From Stentor coeruleus (Eukaryota; Ciliophora; Heterotrichea; Heterotrichida; Stentoridae), in assembly GCA_001970955.1 (NCBI GenBank), contig MPUH01000242.1:1-64000 (forward strand): 64,000 nucleotides of DNA, read 5' to 3'. Under the pieces are notes generated by a model. It made no database searches. It was not told the DNA's origin and saw nothing but the letters and a program-made list of their open reading frames with translations. Shown in pieces: positions 32,950-44,075 of this stretch. The first letter of the stretch is position 1, and every line of letters begins with the position of its first letter. The translations under genes were made by a program, and so were the position numbers.

Positions 32950-33720
32950 TTTATATTAACCATTCTGTTTTTTTGGTGTGATATGATGCTTTAACCCATT
33001 CTATGTGCCTTTGATAGCATTTTTTGTAGCACCAGAATCAGGATCAGTATAATTTTCGCTTTGGTTGATAGTGAAATGATCATAGTATTCTTTTATATGA
33101 CTATAGCCTTTCCAACAATTGGCGATTATAATTGAACCTGTTTGAACATGTTTTAGAGTAATTTTAGTTAATTTTTTGCGCTATGATCAGGAACTTCTAT
33201 TTAAAATACTTTTTTTTCGGGATTTCCTTAACTCCTCCAAGAATTCATACTCCTTCTACATAATTTCCTCGATTATATTTTCATTGATAAAAGTTACAAT
33301 CATCAATTTGAACTAAAATATTCTCTCAACCGATTATTTCATTAGTTAATGCTAAATATGCTGAATTTTATCTTGAAGCTTATGAAAATAGTCTATTACT
33401 GTATTTTTATTTAGACTAGCTAAGCTTGATGATGATTTTACTCAACTTTATGAAGTCATAAATTACCTAAAAGTAAGATTGCATAGCAATATATTTTACT
33501 AGACCTTTTTCTGGCAATTATGATCCATACAATTAAATTTGGACAAGCCTTTACTTAATGACATTATCCTACAACTTTTTAGAAATCTTTTAACTTGTGG
33601 AAATGCAGATTTGTTGAAAAGATATTCAATAACTATATCTTCATTAAAGAATATCTTATTAAATTGCACTAAATAATGTAACAAAATATTATTATCAAGA
33701 AGGTTTACAATTTATATTAG
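32950..33720 (-). pseudogene. Broken IS1595-type (Merlin) transposase
   Basis: Leftward from ~33684 are a zinc-site remnant (KFNCMDHNCQKKV), GENILVQIDDCNFYQ with the first catalytic Asp, KYNRGNYVEGV-ILGGVKEI (a TGA at the conserved Trp), VPDHSAKKLTKITLKHVQTG, SIIIANCWKGYSHIKEYYDH, INQSENYTDPDSGATKNAI and NGLKHHI. This order is that of the ISXO2-like/IS1595 transposase domain. The second catalytic Asp is replaced by Asn (IIANCW) and the conserved Glu by Lys (NAIKGT). There are several in-frame stops, mostly at Trp or Gln positions, and frame changes, so it is inactive. Confidence 0.85.
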
Positions 33721-33764
33721 CTCTTCAGAAATTTTAACTCGAAAATTTTTTATAAAATCTTAGC

Positions 33765-33830
33765 CTCTTTAATTTTTATGCATTCATAAATAATTTCACT
33801 CTTCTCTTCATAAGACTAATCTTTATCTTA
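33765..33830. repeat. right terminal inverted repeat of the Merlin element
   Basis: 66 nt, the inverted partner of 32741-32813. Ends exactly at the right ATCTATTA copy (33831-33838). Confidence 0.8.
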
Positions 33831-34874
33831 ATCTATTACAAATGTAACTGGGACATTAATAATTTTTAGTACATCTGCTGTAGGATTTTCTAAATTCTGT
33901 TTTCCCAACCCATATCTTGACCTCTTCATTGGGGTTTTACTTCCAGCATAAATAGAAAAATATTTGCCATGTGAAGATGTAATAGGAATTTTTAAACATT
34001 CTAAAGAATTGTCATCCCAAAATTCTAAATTTTCTAAAGAAGGAAATGAATACATACTAATCGCTTCAAATGGTGTATACAAATCTAAAAGCTTTTTAAG
34101 TAACTTCAGGCTTCATGTTGATAGAATACCACTATAAATCTCATAATCTTCATATAATACACAACCCCAAGGCAAAGATTTAAGGTTAAAATCAGTTTTA
34201 TGATCGTCTATACCTTTTAAAATCTCGAAATTAGAATAAACATCAGGTATTTCTATCTCTGAGAATGATACAATACAAAAATTAAAGAGTTTATGAGAAT
34301 CCAAAACCCATTCATTTAAAGTTTTTGTTTCTTCTTTGGTTAATAATTCAATAAAAGCTATAATTCGAATTTTGTAAGGGGTTTGAGTATATTTACGCTT
34401 AGGAAATATGTTAAAAAATAGTCTTAGAGTTAGAGAAAGACTGGGATATAATGACAGAGTTGATTTGGCAGTTTCTAATGATTCTTCTTCACAAAAGCCA
34501 AAGAGAGTACTTGAGTTATTTGTTGAATAGTCATTTGAAGTATGCTTGATGTATCTATTAAGACGTAGAGTTGGGTATAATAAAAAACTGCATTCTACTA
34601 AAAGATCTTGACCACTTGACATATATTATTTAATAAACTTTTTATATTAGCTATAGAAAGGCTGACTAATATATTTAGATTTTTTGAGTTATGAATGGTA
34701 TTAAAAACCAAATGGATAAAGTTTTAATTGCAAGTAATGATAAAAGATGAAATAAATATTACACATGAAAAAAGAAAAAACTTAGAAAAATAAGTAGAGA
34801 ATAGAGGATTCTTTTGTAAATAGACTAATTTCTTTATTTTGGTTTTTAGGACTAGGGAAAAATGAGAAGATAGG

Positions 34875-35199
34875 ATGAGTTTAAAAGATAATATAAATCT
34901 TGACAATAATTTAGAAAGTCTTGTTGATTCAGTAAATAATATTACGCAGGAAATTATAGCAGATTTATGACTAAATAAAGGTAAAAATACTATAGAAATG
35001 ATTTTTTCCAGGAAAACAATTTTTAAAAGTAATTGAGTATGCTTAAGATAAAATTAACATAAATGCTGGATTAAAATCATTGGAGACTTCATTACTGTTC
35101 TTAGATCGACTATAAATTGTAGCTTTAGAGGAAACTGATTGTTTAAATAGTTTAATTTCAAAAAAGTTAGAAATAATAGTTTTATTTAAAAGTCATTAA
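34875..35199 (+). pseudogene. decayed fragment of an unrecognised gene
   Basis: From ATG 34875, 32 residues (MSLKDNINLDNNLESLVDSV...) run to a TGA, then protein-like sequence continues across frame changes and TAAs (KVIEYA, NAGLKSLETSLLFLDRL, IVALEETDCLNSLISKKLEI) to TAA at 35197-35199. The stops fall where Trp or Gln would fit. It looks like a host gene in decay. No family recognised. It occupies most of the gap between the broken thioredoxin-like gene and the CFAP36 gene. Confidence 0.45.
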
Positions 35200-35240
35200 T
35201 TTTTATTTAGTTGCAATTTTTTATATTTCAACTGTATAAC

Positions 35241-38200
35241 CTATTCATGTATTGATTTTAATTTCGATATAATATTTTTTCTTTTTTCAAGTTCATGCGA
35301 CGAAATTTTAGACATGGTTTTAATAATTGAATCCGGTCCTCCATCTGCATAGTATTTTTCTATAGCCTTCCGCCTTTCAATTTTCTTTTGTATAACTATC
35401 AAGTCCCTTTGTTTTTTCAATCTTTCTTGCCTATCTAATAAATTTTCACCATACTCTTCAAGGATATATTCTTCTTCAAGTAAAGGAGGAAGAATTTGAG
35501 GAGCTTGTATTATAATCATACTTTTATCTTCTTTGCCTTGAATAAGTGCTGGATCTAGCATAGGTTTTTCTTTTTTCTTTAAAGGATTAAGAATTAGAGC
35601 ATCTTTATTTTTAAGATTTACTTTATTTTCGTTTATTTCTGAATTTTTAAGTCCTGGTAATTTTTCAATAGTTTTTATTGTAATTTCTTCAGTTTTTATT
35701 GAATTATATTTTATATCACTAACTACTCTACTATTGAAAAACTCTGAGGAAATAGGTCTTTCATTTGATGTTTTATTAGTATTTTGACCAATTTTAATAG
35801 GATTAAGATTTTTTTTGAACTCTGTTTCTTTGTTATCGATTAATGGCTCAGTGATAATTTTTTTATTACCGAATTTAGAAGGAATAATTGGAGTACTTTC
35901 TTCGAATTCTATAGACTTTCCAGGACTATGGAATAGGGCAAAATCTTGAGGAGATGATTTTTTAACTAATGGATTCAATAATATAGATTGTTTTGAAGAC
36001 TTTTCGGGTTTTGATATATTTTTTGACTTAGATTTTGCTGCCATTTTAAGAAAAGCTTCCTTAAAAAATTCTTCATTTTCTTCAAAATCTTCAATCTCAT
36101 CAGTATTTTTTAAATCAATATTAGGATTTATGCTGATTTTTTTATTTATTATAGATTGATTAGTTGTATCATCTTGTTTTAAATCATGCTTTAGCTTTTG
36201 TTTAATCTTGACACTTTTTTCTATCTTCTCATCTTTGAATTCTTCTTTTGTGTATTGTTTTTCTGCTAAAGGTTTATCTTTAGATTCCTTTGAATTTATA
36301 ACTATTTTTTTTACCTCCTGTGAATTATCTCTAAATCTATTAGCCTTTGATTTCTCTCTTTCATTTTCATTGTTTTCATTACTTTTTATATTATCTTTTT
36401 TATTTTTGAATTCCAAATAATTCTTATCCAAATCAATTTTTTCCTTTTTATCTTCTTCATTTTTTCTTTTTTTTCTTTCTTCTTCTGCTGTTTTTAGGCT
36501 TTCATTTCTCTCTTTATTGCTAGCCTGTTCATCATCTTCATTTTTTCTTTTTTTTCTTTCTTCTTCTGTTATTTTTAGGTTTTTATTTCTCTCTTTATTA
36601 TTAGCTTGCTCATCATCTTCATTTTTATCTGAGGGAGGTGACAAATTTTTATTTTCTTTAATTATTTTTTCATCTTCATTTTTACCTGGAAGAGGCTTCA
36701 AATTTTTATATTCATTGTTTATTCTTTCATCTTCATTTTTACCTGGAAGAGGTTTCAAATTTGTATTTTCTTTAATTTCATCTTCATTTTTACCTGAAGG
36801 AGGTCTCAAATTTATATTTCCTTTAATCACTCTTTCATCTTCATTTTTACCCGAAAGAGGTTTTAGGTTCGCATTTTCTTTAATCACTCTTTCATCTTCA
36901 TTTTTTACTGAGGGAGTTTTCAAATTTGTATTTTCTTTAATTTCATCTTCATCTTTACCTGAAGGAGGTCTCAAATTCGTATTTTCTTTAATCACTTTTT
37001 CATCTTTATCTGAAGAAGGTCTCAAATTTATATTTTCTTTAATTACTCTTTCATCTTCGCTTTTACCTGAGAAAAGTTTCAAATTTGTATTTTCTTTAAT
37101 TACTCCTTCATCTTCGTTTTTACCTGAGGAAGATTTCAAATTTTTATTTTCTTTGATTACTCTTTCACCCTCATTTTTACCCGAGGAAGGCTTAAAATTT
37201 TTATTTTCTTCAACCACTTCTTCATCCTCATTTTTACCTGAGGAAGGCTTAAAATTTTTATTTTCTTCAACCACCTCATTTTTACCTGATGAAGGTTTCA
37301 AATTTGTATTTTCTTTAATTACTCTTTCATCTTTACCTGAAGGAGGTCTCAAATTTGTATTTTCTTTAATCACTTTTTCATCTTTACCTGAAGATCACTT
37401 TTTCATCTTTACTTGAAGGAAGTCTCGAATTTGTATTTTCTTTAATCACTTTTTCATCTTTACCTGAAGGAGGTCTCAAATTTGTATTTCCTCTAATCAC
37501 TCTTTCGTCTTCATCTTTACCTGAAAGAAATTTCACATTTGTGTTTTCTTTGATCACTTTAACTTCTTCATCTTTACCTGAGGGAAATTTCACATTTATA
37601 TTTTCTTTAATGACTCTTTCTTCTTCCTCTTTACCCAAAGGAGTTGTCAAATTTATATTCTCTTTAGCAATTCTTCCTCCTTCCTCTTTGTCTGAAAAAA
37701 ATTGATTCTCAATTGTATTTAATCTTGAATTTACTTCTAATTTACCCTCTTCATCTTTATCTCTTCTAATACTTTTCTCATCTTTCTCAATTTTTATCTG
37801 ATTATCATCTCTTAATTTTTCCCTTTCTCGTATAAAACTTCCATTACTCTCATCAAATCTATTATCACTTTCTTTCAATAAACAATCTTCTTTTACTTCA
37901 TTTTTTAATTGACTTTCACCTGAAGTCTTAACAAATTCATTTTGATTTTTTGGTAAATTAGCTGCATAAAATTGATCATTTCGTTGTCTCCTTCTCATTA
38001 AATCTTGTTCTCTTCTAAATTCTTCTTCACTAATCTTCAATGCTCTCTCAAGTTCTCTATCCTCAATCATTTTGATTTTTTTTTGTTTTTCTGATTCATC
38101 CATTGATTGTTTTAAAGCTTTTTCAATCTCTTCTTCCTCTTTATTCTTATTTATCTGCCTTCTTCTATTTCTATCACCAACTTTACCCCTAACAACAGTT

Positions 38201-38589
38201 TTTGGTAATTTTTTTAGTGCTTCTTGTTCAAGTTGTTTGTTTCTTTTTATCATAAGCCTTTTAAAGCTTAGAAAATTATCACAAGCAAGAATTTGTTCAA
38301 ATGTTTTACGATGTTCTATGCTTGTAACACCAGATGCACATACTAAAAAAAATTGCTCATGAGAAATACTAATGTTTTCACAAATTGTTTCAAGAAGATG
38401 GTCAACTATACTTTTGAATTTCTATATAAATAAAACCTCATAAATCTCTGTATATATAAGCTTGTTTTCTTCAATATCTTCAAATTGATCACAAAAATCA
38501 TCTATGAAATCTAGAATTGGCACTTTCCATCCCGGGCTTTTGAGGAATTGGAATAAATATTCGTAAATCCATTCAAACTCCTTGTCCAT
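35241..38589 (-). CDS. CFAP36: CFAP36/BART-domain protein with UIMs and long tandem repeats
   Basis: Exon 1 is 38437-38589 and exon 2 is 38331-38421; introns are GTTTTATTTATATAG (38422-38436) and GTGTTACAAGCATAG (38316-38330); exon 3 runs to the stop at 35241. The first ~120 residues match the CFAP36 (CCDC104) BART-like domain: EWIYEYLFQFLKSPGWKVPI, LDFIDDFCDQFED, KLIYTEIYEKFK and DNFLSFKRLMIKRN. BART domains bind ARL2/ARL3 GTPases in cilia. Two ubiquitin-interacting-like helices follow (EIEKALKQSMDES, ELERALKISEEE). Then come ~19 copies of an ~18-residue repeat (consensus VIKENTNLRPPSGKDEDE), a KE-rich region and a conserved-looking end (RLKKQRDLIVIQKK). There is a one-base frame break near 37385 inside the repeats. 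Confidence 0.8.
36465..37680. repeat. coding tandem repeats, ~51-57 bp, about 19 units plus two longer ones
   Basis: From ~36625 to ~37680 the CFAP36-like gene is built of units coding for V-I-K-E-N-x-N-L-x-x-x-S-G-K-N/D-E-D-E, varying by whole codons (17-19 residues). At ~36465-36625 two longer units (QANNKERNKNLKITEEERK type) follow. The units differ at many silent and replacement sites, so the array is not brand new, but neighbouring units are close enough to suggest ongoing gain and loss. Confidence 0.9.
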
Positions 38590-39210
38590 TAAAAATAGAT
38601 TATATAATACTTAAGCTATTTTAGTATCTGTAAAATAATAAAGCGGATTAGGTTTATTTGGTTGAATAGATTAGTTTCTATGGGTTGCATGAAGCCTACT
38701 ACAAATGATGAATAGACCTCTTTGGATCACCAATTGATAATATCTATGTATAAGGGAAAAGATAGATAAAACCTCAAAAAGTAAAATCAAATTGTATTCA
38801 GAAATTTATTGATTAAATTTTATAATGGAAATAGATACAAAAACCTAAAATTGATATGCATTAGTAGGCACAAAGAATTTCAAGCAGTATTTTGATACAG
38901 ATTACAATGATAAGAAACAGATAATTTTCAATAAATAGTTTTAGTAATCTTTAAAGCGAATAATAGAGATAATATTGTAAAGAATAAGAAAAATATTTTA
39001 GTTTAACAAAAAAACTTACTTAGATTATATAAGCCAAGACTTAATACAAAATTGATAAGTCTATAATTGAATATGAAAATCCCAAAATAAAAAATGCCAT
39101 TACTACAGACCTCTTTATGCAAGATCAAGCGTATTTTATGAGAAAATATTCTAGACTTTTAAGTAATTTCAATCCTAAAACTAAGTTTTTTCCAAAACCA
39201 ATAATTTATT
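38590..39210. other. AT-rich intergenic region, nothing further seen
   Basis: 621 bp between the start of the CFAP36-like gene and the end of the kelch gene, both minus strand. No feature recognised. Confidence 0.5.
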
Positions 39211-42200
39211 TTAAGTACATTCTTCTGGACACACTTTTGAAGTTTTGCTCCTACATGCATCCGTCAGTGGGTTTGAAAAAAAAAATTTTTCTTGTTCAAC
39301 CGTATCATTAGGTAAAGAAGCCATAGAAAGCTGAGGTCCTTGTAATTCATATTTAAATATATAATGGTTGTCAAGTACTTCACAAAGTTTTTTATTAATT
39401 TCATTCTTTTTTCTAATTTGCAAATATTTCCTTTCACTCAATCTCATAAAAATCATACTAAGACTCATAACACCAGCAATTGAGCCTAAAAGTGCACTAA
39501 TAACAGTGTATACATCATCATTAATTTCTCTTTTTGTATACATAGCAGTTGAAGTTATACCCAAAAAGATTTTTACTCTCAATTGTGTTGCTGTACTTAA
39601 CTCATTTACTTCATATTGTGATCCTGGATCAGGTGGAGTGTCCATTGATACATGATATCCTGTCATAGAACTAGGAAAAGCGCTTAAAGAAGATGTGAAA
39701 TATGAAGGAGTTAGAGTGAAATAGAAACTACTTGATTTAGGGCCAATAAAAACTTTACCTTTATCTGCTAAAAGACCAACATAAATTGAGCTTATGCTTT
39801 CTGGAATTGATGAACTTGTGGTTATGTTAATAAAAACTCCTGCTGCAAAACTGTAATCTTCTTGTAAATCAACTTGTATTTCTGGACCTGATTCAAACCA
39901 ACAATTTTCACATGTGTAAGTCATGGTACATGTATCTTCTATATCTTTTTCACAGAATATATTTTCAGATGACCCAAGACCTTTACCGATATTCAGTTTT
40001 TTAATAAAAATGTTTTCAGCACATTTGTTTGAAAGAGTAGAGCAACTATCACTGTATTTAATTAAATAAACTTTTACTGTTAAATCAGTGTAAAAATGAT
40101 CAACTTCTTCTTCTAAAACTACTAAAGGTTGCAAGGTTTTGATTTCATTAACATTATCCCAGAAATATTGTATTATTGAAGACCCAATCAAAATAAACGC
40201 AGCCGCAAAGAAAAAGAGTGTAAAAATCCCTCCTATCATTGTTTGCTTACGAACAACTGATTGAGAAATATCGTAATCATGATTTTCTACATAAAGATCA
40301 AAATATTTTATATTACCCTTATACCGAGAAAATAGAAATCCAAGAATTACCAAGGTCCAAGCAATAGAAGAATAAATTTGAAAATTCGTTTTTGTAGAAC
40401 TATCGAAATCTTGTTTATAAATAGTTGGCTGAATAGATAAAGTAGTTTCTGTTAAGTTATAATTACCAGGACTTCTTGTACCAACTGGGCAATATTCTAA
40501 AGATGAGCATTGAAAACAATCTGAAGCTCCTTCATGTATATTAAAATACCCATAAGGACAAGGATAACATTGTCTTTTTGTAGTAGCAGCAAAAGCATTA
40601 TTATAACTTCCAGCTTTGCATTTAGTGCAGATTTTATTACCAAAGCCTTCAGAATAAGTTCCTTTAGGGCATCTTTTGCAACTATTTTCACTATGATAAG
40701 TTCCTGGTGAGCATAGTATTTCTTTACCATAGGCACTTAAAGTATCATTAAGATCAATATAAGCCATAATAGGGNCTTAAAGTATCATTAAGATCAATAT
40801 AAGCCATAATAGGGTTTTTAAGTTTAGGAATCATTGTTCTATATATACTCAGTTTATTACCACTTAAATAGTATAAACGAGTTTTATAATATGTAAAAGC
40901 CATATTATGAGGATAAGCATTTGTAGGCAAAGATATATTTAAATCTCCTTGTACATTCAACCGTCTCCAAGTAATAAATTGCTGATCTCGTCCTCCCCAA
41001 TATATTAAATTATCACCTATTGAAATTGATATTCCTTGAGCCCCAGCGCTAGTAGTAAAAATAGATTCTTGAAATTTCCAAGTGTTAGTATTCAAATTAT
41101 AAGAATAAACACCTTGGTTATTGATTAAACTATTGTCACAACCAAATTGGACTTGAAAAATCTTGTCTACAAGTTGACAATTTGAATAAGCCAAACCTTT
41201 AGGCGCAACAGAAACTAGACTGTATATATTTGTCCCTATATGAAAACTCCAAAGCTCTTTTGAATATTCAGTTTGAGTTATTCCCCCAAAGATGTACACA
41301 TAAGGCATTTTGTATACCATACATGAAGCTTTACGTGATGTTGGTTGAGTTGATGTCTCAGGTTGAATTAGTATCCATGTATTTATTATGGCATTATACA
41401 TGTAGATATCGTTTAATAAACCTGCTGAGTTTTCACCTCCAAAAATCATCAGTGAATCTCCAAATGAATCTCCTGCAAACAAATGACGTGAAGATGGTAC
41501 TTGACCTTTAGAGTTTATTTCGGTCCATTTCTCTGTTTCAGCGTCAAAAGACCAGAAATCTTTTAAATATCCGTAATTATTTTGGCCTCCAAAAAGATAA
41601 AACTTTGAGTTGATTTTCTTTAGAATATGATTGTTTCGAGCTTCAGGGTAAGAATAATCCTCAAGAATAGTTTCTAGCTTAAAGCCTTCTGTTAAATTTA
41701 ATTTAATCAAATCATTTCTTACTCCATTATACAACCCTCCAAATAAATAAAACTCATCTTCAATATTATTGATACTAAAACTAGTTCTAAAATAGCCTTG
41801 GCTTTCATTCACAAGTTCCCAAACCCAAGTTGTCATATCCATTTTAAAAACAGTCCCAGAAAACTCTTCATTATTTATATACCCAAAAAATGCATAAAGA
41901 CTAGCATTTAATTTCAAAACAACAGTTTCTTCAGGAACAAGTTCATAACTTGTATCTGTTATATTTTCCCAATTATTACTTTTAAAGCTATATCGAAAAA
42001 CAGTTTTTTCACCTGTACTAGAATATCCTCCTAGCGTGTAAATATAATTATCATAGTATACAACTGATGGTCTTTCAACCTTTAAAGCTAAATCACTATT
42101 TAAAGCTATTATTTCTTCAAACTCTAAAGCAGCTATATCAAGACTGTGTAAAAAATACATAAAAAGTTTGTTTGAGTAAATATTTATATCAATTCCTCCA

Positions 42201-42691
42201 TAAATCGCTAAATAATCTCGAGAATTTCTTATATAAAAACTATAGCCAAAAAACATCAGGCCATAAAATCCTCTAAAAGTTTCGATTAAATACCAAGTCC
42301 TTGCTAATAAATCAAACTCCCATAAATCATTTATCGGTCCATATTCGCTAATTCCCCCATAGATAAAAAATGAATCATCATTACTAGAACTGATGAACAT
42401 AGCATGAGCTTTTCTTGCGGCTATTTATTACTTACAAGGCTTAGTATCAGTAAGAGCATCTATAGAATCCCAAGTATTAGATGTGATGTTAAAAGCCCAA
42501 ACATCATTGAAAAAGTCTAATGAGTCTGAATTCTGACCTCCAAATATATAAATAATATTGTTTTTTATACTTAAAACTGATGAGTGATCCATACGTGGAG
42601 ATGGAGGGAGACCTATAGATGGGATTTTAGATACTGACACTGTTTGGGCAATAGTTTGATAGGAAAAAACGGCAAATAGGATTTTAATCAT
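39211..42691 (-). CDS. Secreted-type kelch repeats + GCC2/GCC3 Cys-rich repeats + membrane region
   Basis: Exon 1 is 42436-42691, the intron GTAAGTAATAAATAG is 42421-42435, and exon 2 is 39211-42420. A 39-bp flank is duplicated around the N at 40775, which splits what is clearly one gene. About 1100 residues. It opens with a signal peptide (MIKILFAVFSYQTIAQ). About ten kelch blades follow (IYIFGGQNSD, IYTLGGYSST, FYLFGGLYNG, FYLFGGQNNY, LMIFGGENSA, VYIFGGITQT). Then GCC2/GCC3-type Cys-rich units (CSPGTYHSENSCKRCPKGTY, CTKCKAGSYNNAF) and at least three helices (IAWTLVILGFLF, FTLFFFAAAFILIGSS, GSIAGVMSLSMIFM) with a further extracellular Cys domain between. It looks like a surface receptor-like protein; the ligand is unknown. 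Confidence 0.85.
40736..40814. repeat. 39-bp duplicated flank around a single N (assembly join)
   Basis: 40736-40774 and 40776-40814 are identical, around the N at 40775. With the N the unit is 40 nt, so it breaks the kelch gene frame artificially. Confidence 0.9.
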
Positions 42692-43437
42692 TATAATAGA
42701 AATTATTCAGAGGATTTATATGATTTTTTTTAGAGCTAAGAAATGCACAATTATAAATAATGGCTTGTGTGTTTAAGAACAGTGTAGTGCTTATTAAAGG
42801 GTGATAAGGATATAGATAAATCAAGGTGATTAATGATTTATTATGCAAATATGGCATCAAAAATGATTTAACTATAAAATTAAAATAAACAAATCTGTGG
42901 TGATAAAATTTATAAGCATGTACCTTTGAAGTCTTTCTAAAGAATTAAAATATAAAAAATATATAGTTTTTTCAATATTGGGTTATATTTTGCCTATAGC
43001 CACAGAACAAAGATACCCTTATTTTTGAATGTAATGAAATCAAGAATATTTCACGATATAACTTAAAATTGTTTTGATGTTGTAATCAAGTAAGAGATTG
43101 GGTAAGTTTTTATATCTATCGCTTCAAATAGTTGTGTAAATAAGCATTTTTGCCTTGATAACTCTAAAATATATTTCTTTGCTACGATTATAAATAATCT
43201 AAATAAAGCAAGGCTCTGGATTTAATTTTATAATATATTATCATATGATAAATAAAATATACTTAGGTTTTATACCAAATCGCTGATTAAATTTATTTGA
43301 TACTAAATCCTCACATCAAAATAATTTTATGTTTTAACTTTAAGTCTGAAATTTGACTATAACAAAAACTACTTCTTAAGCCATATATTTTTCAATCTTA
43401 AATATTTTTATAATCAACTCATTAAGTTTTTTAACCA
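42692..43437. other. AT-rich intergenic region, nothing further seen
   Basis: 746 bp upstream of the kelch gene and downstream of the next minus-strand gene. No recognisable feature. Confidence 0.5.
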
Positions 43438-44019
43438 TTAAAAGAGTCTGAATAGCATTCCATCATTTGACGGTATATGATGTGTTTGAAAATTTGGATT
43501 TTTTTTAGGGGCATTATTCTTAATAGGGCTTTTCAAAGCCATTTTCAAATATTTTCCCATCATAGACTCATAATAAGGGTGGCTAGATGCATCAAACTTT
43601 GTTGCTTGTTTTTTATTACTTTTAGTCTTTTTATTATACCTATCATTTTGATAGTTCTCTTCGATTATACGATCCAAAAAAGGCTGATTAGGGGTTTTTG
43701 AAGTAATTGACCTTTCTGGGGTACCTCTTTTTTGTGTTTGATTATCATTTGAATTCGATCTTAAAGGGAAGTTTTTCTTACAATATCCAATCAAATCATT
43801 AGCCCCTTCTGAAGCTCTTTGTGATATGTATTTATTTACTTCAATTTCCACAAGTTTCTTATGAATGTTTACAATCGTCCTGCAAAATTCAAAATCATCA
43901 GACTCTTCTCCTTTCATAGCTTTTACAACTCTTTGTGATAAATGTACTATCAAGTTCACACATAGGTTGTTATAATAATTCTCCAAGTTTTTTGTGGCAA
44001 ATCCAGTCAGCGCAGACAT
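43438..44019 (-). CDS. Unrecognised basic protein
   Basis: 193 residues, single exon from ATG 44019. Residues 1-85 look folded and helical (NLIVHLSQRVVKAMKGEES, HKKLVEIEVNKYISQRA). The rest is Lys/Asn/Ser-rich and likely disordered, with possible phosphosites (RGTPERS, SKTPNQP). No family recognised. It ends up 56 bp downstream of nothing but lies 56 bp past the CNG channel stop region on its right, on the same strand. Confidence 0.6.
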   Translation of the reverse strand: MSALTGFATKNLENYYNNLCVNLIVHLSQRVVKAMKGEESDDFEFCRTIVNIHKKLVEIEVNKYISQRASEGANDLIGYCKKNFPLRSNSNDNQTQKRGTPERSITSKTPNQPFLDRIIEENYQNDRYNKKTKSNKKQATKFDASSHPYYESMMGKYLKMALKSPIKNNAPKKNPNFQTHHIPSNDGMLFRLF

Positions 44020-44075
44020 GATAATATTAAATACTTATACAGCTTAGTATTTTATGATTAAAAATTATTTCTTCT

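Larger units (their letters stand above)
32741..33830 (-). mobile_element. Merlin/IS1016-type DNA transposon with TIRs and 8-bp target duplication
   Basis: The 1090-bp element sits between two copies of ATCTATTA (32733-32740 and 33831-33838). Its ends are long imperfect inverted repeats: 32741-32813 pairs with 33765-33830. The match begins at the outermost TAA, goes through a shared GAGTGAAATTAT block and ends in a perfect 15-bp block, ATAAAAATTAAAGAG. Inside, on the minus strand, are remains of an IS1595/ISXO2-type DDE transposase. Merlin elements are known to make 8-9-bp duplications, which agrees. The element lies within a thioredoxin-like gene whose frame is restored on removal. Confidence 0.85.
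30812..34622 (-). pseudogene. Decayed thioredoxin-like / coiled-coil gene, split by a Merlin element
   Basis: Reading leftward from ATG 34622, about 260 residues run to 33831, with one in-frame TGA at 34113-34115. At 33831 a Merlin element begins; coding resumes at 32732 in the same frame. The join reads VPVTFVID then KGNIIWKGNKILYDV, a typical C-terminal half of a thioredoxin fold. An earlier stretch (LPWGCVLYEDYEIYSG) may be a first such domain. Beyond ~32340 the frame shifts and a long Glu/Lys-rich coiled coil continues to ~30812, with in-frame TAAs near 32113 and 31878 and more frame changes near 31590-31100. One apparent stop near 31979 is removed by a 15-nt intron (GTATTAATTATTTAG). So the gene was spliced like its neighbours but is now broken in several places. 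Function unknown. Confidence 0.6.

Noticed and set aside
30812-33720. A reassigned genetic code (TAA/TAG as Gln, TGA as Trp) to explain stops in the decayed region
   Set aside because: Intact genes in the same window end at TAA, TAG and TGA, frame changes accompany the stops, and the stops are confined to relics.
34113-34115. TGA in the thioredoxin-like gene read as selenocysteine
   Set aside because: It does not stand in a redox motif, no downstream SECIS-like hairpin was seen, and the gene has other breaks.
34113-34622. Rpn10-like VWA domain in the broken gene (KIRIIAF strand)
   Set aside because: Only one strand resembles Rpn10, and the metal-site residues are missing; the thioredoxin-like reading downstream is stronger.
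36517-37416. 299-codon plus-strand frame opposite the CFAP36 repeats
   Set aside because: It is the mirror of a repeated, codon-regular coding array on the minus strand; Ser/Phe-rich and without a recognisable domain.
37374-37420. A 15-nt intron (GTAAAGATGAAAAAG) joining the two CFAP36 repeat frames
   Set aside because: The string is part of nearly every repeat, and a 15-nt removal would not change the frame as needed; a one-base slip fits better.
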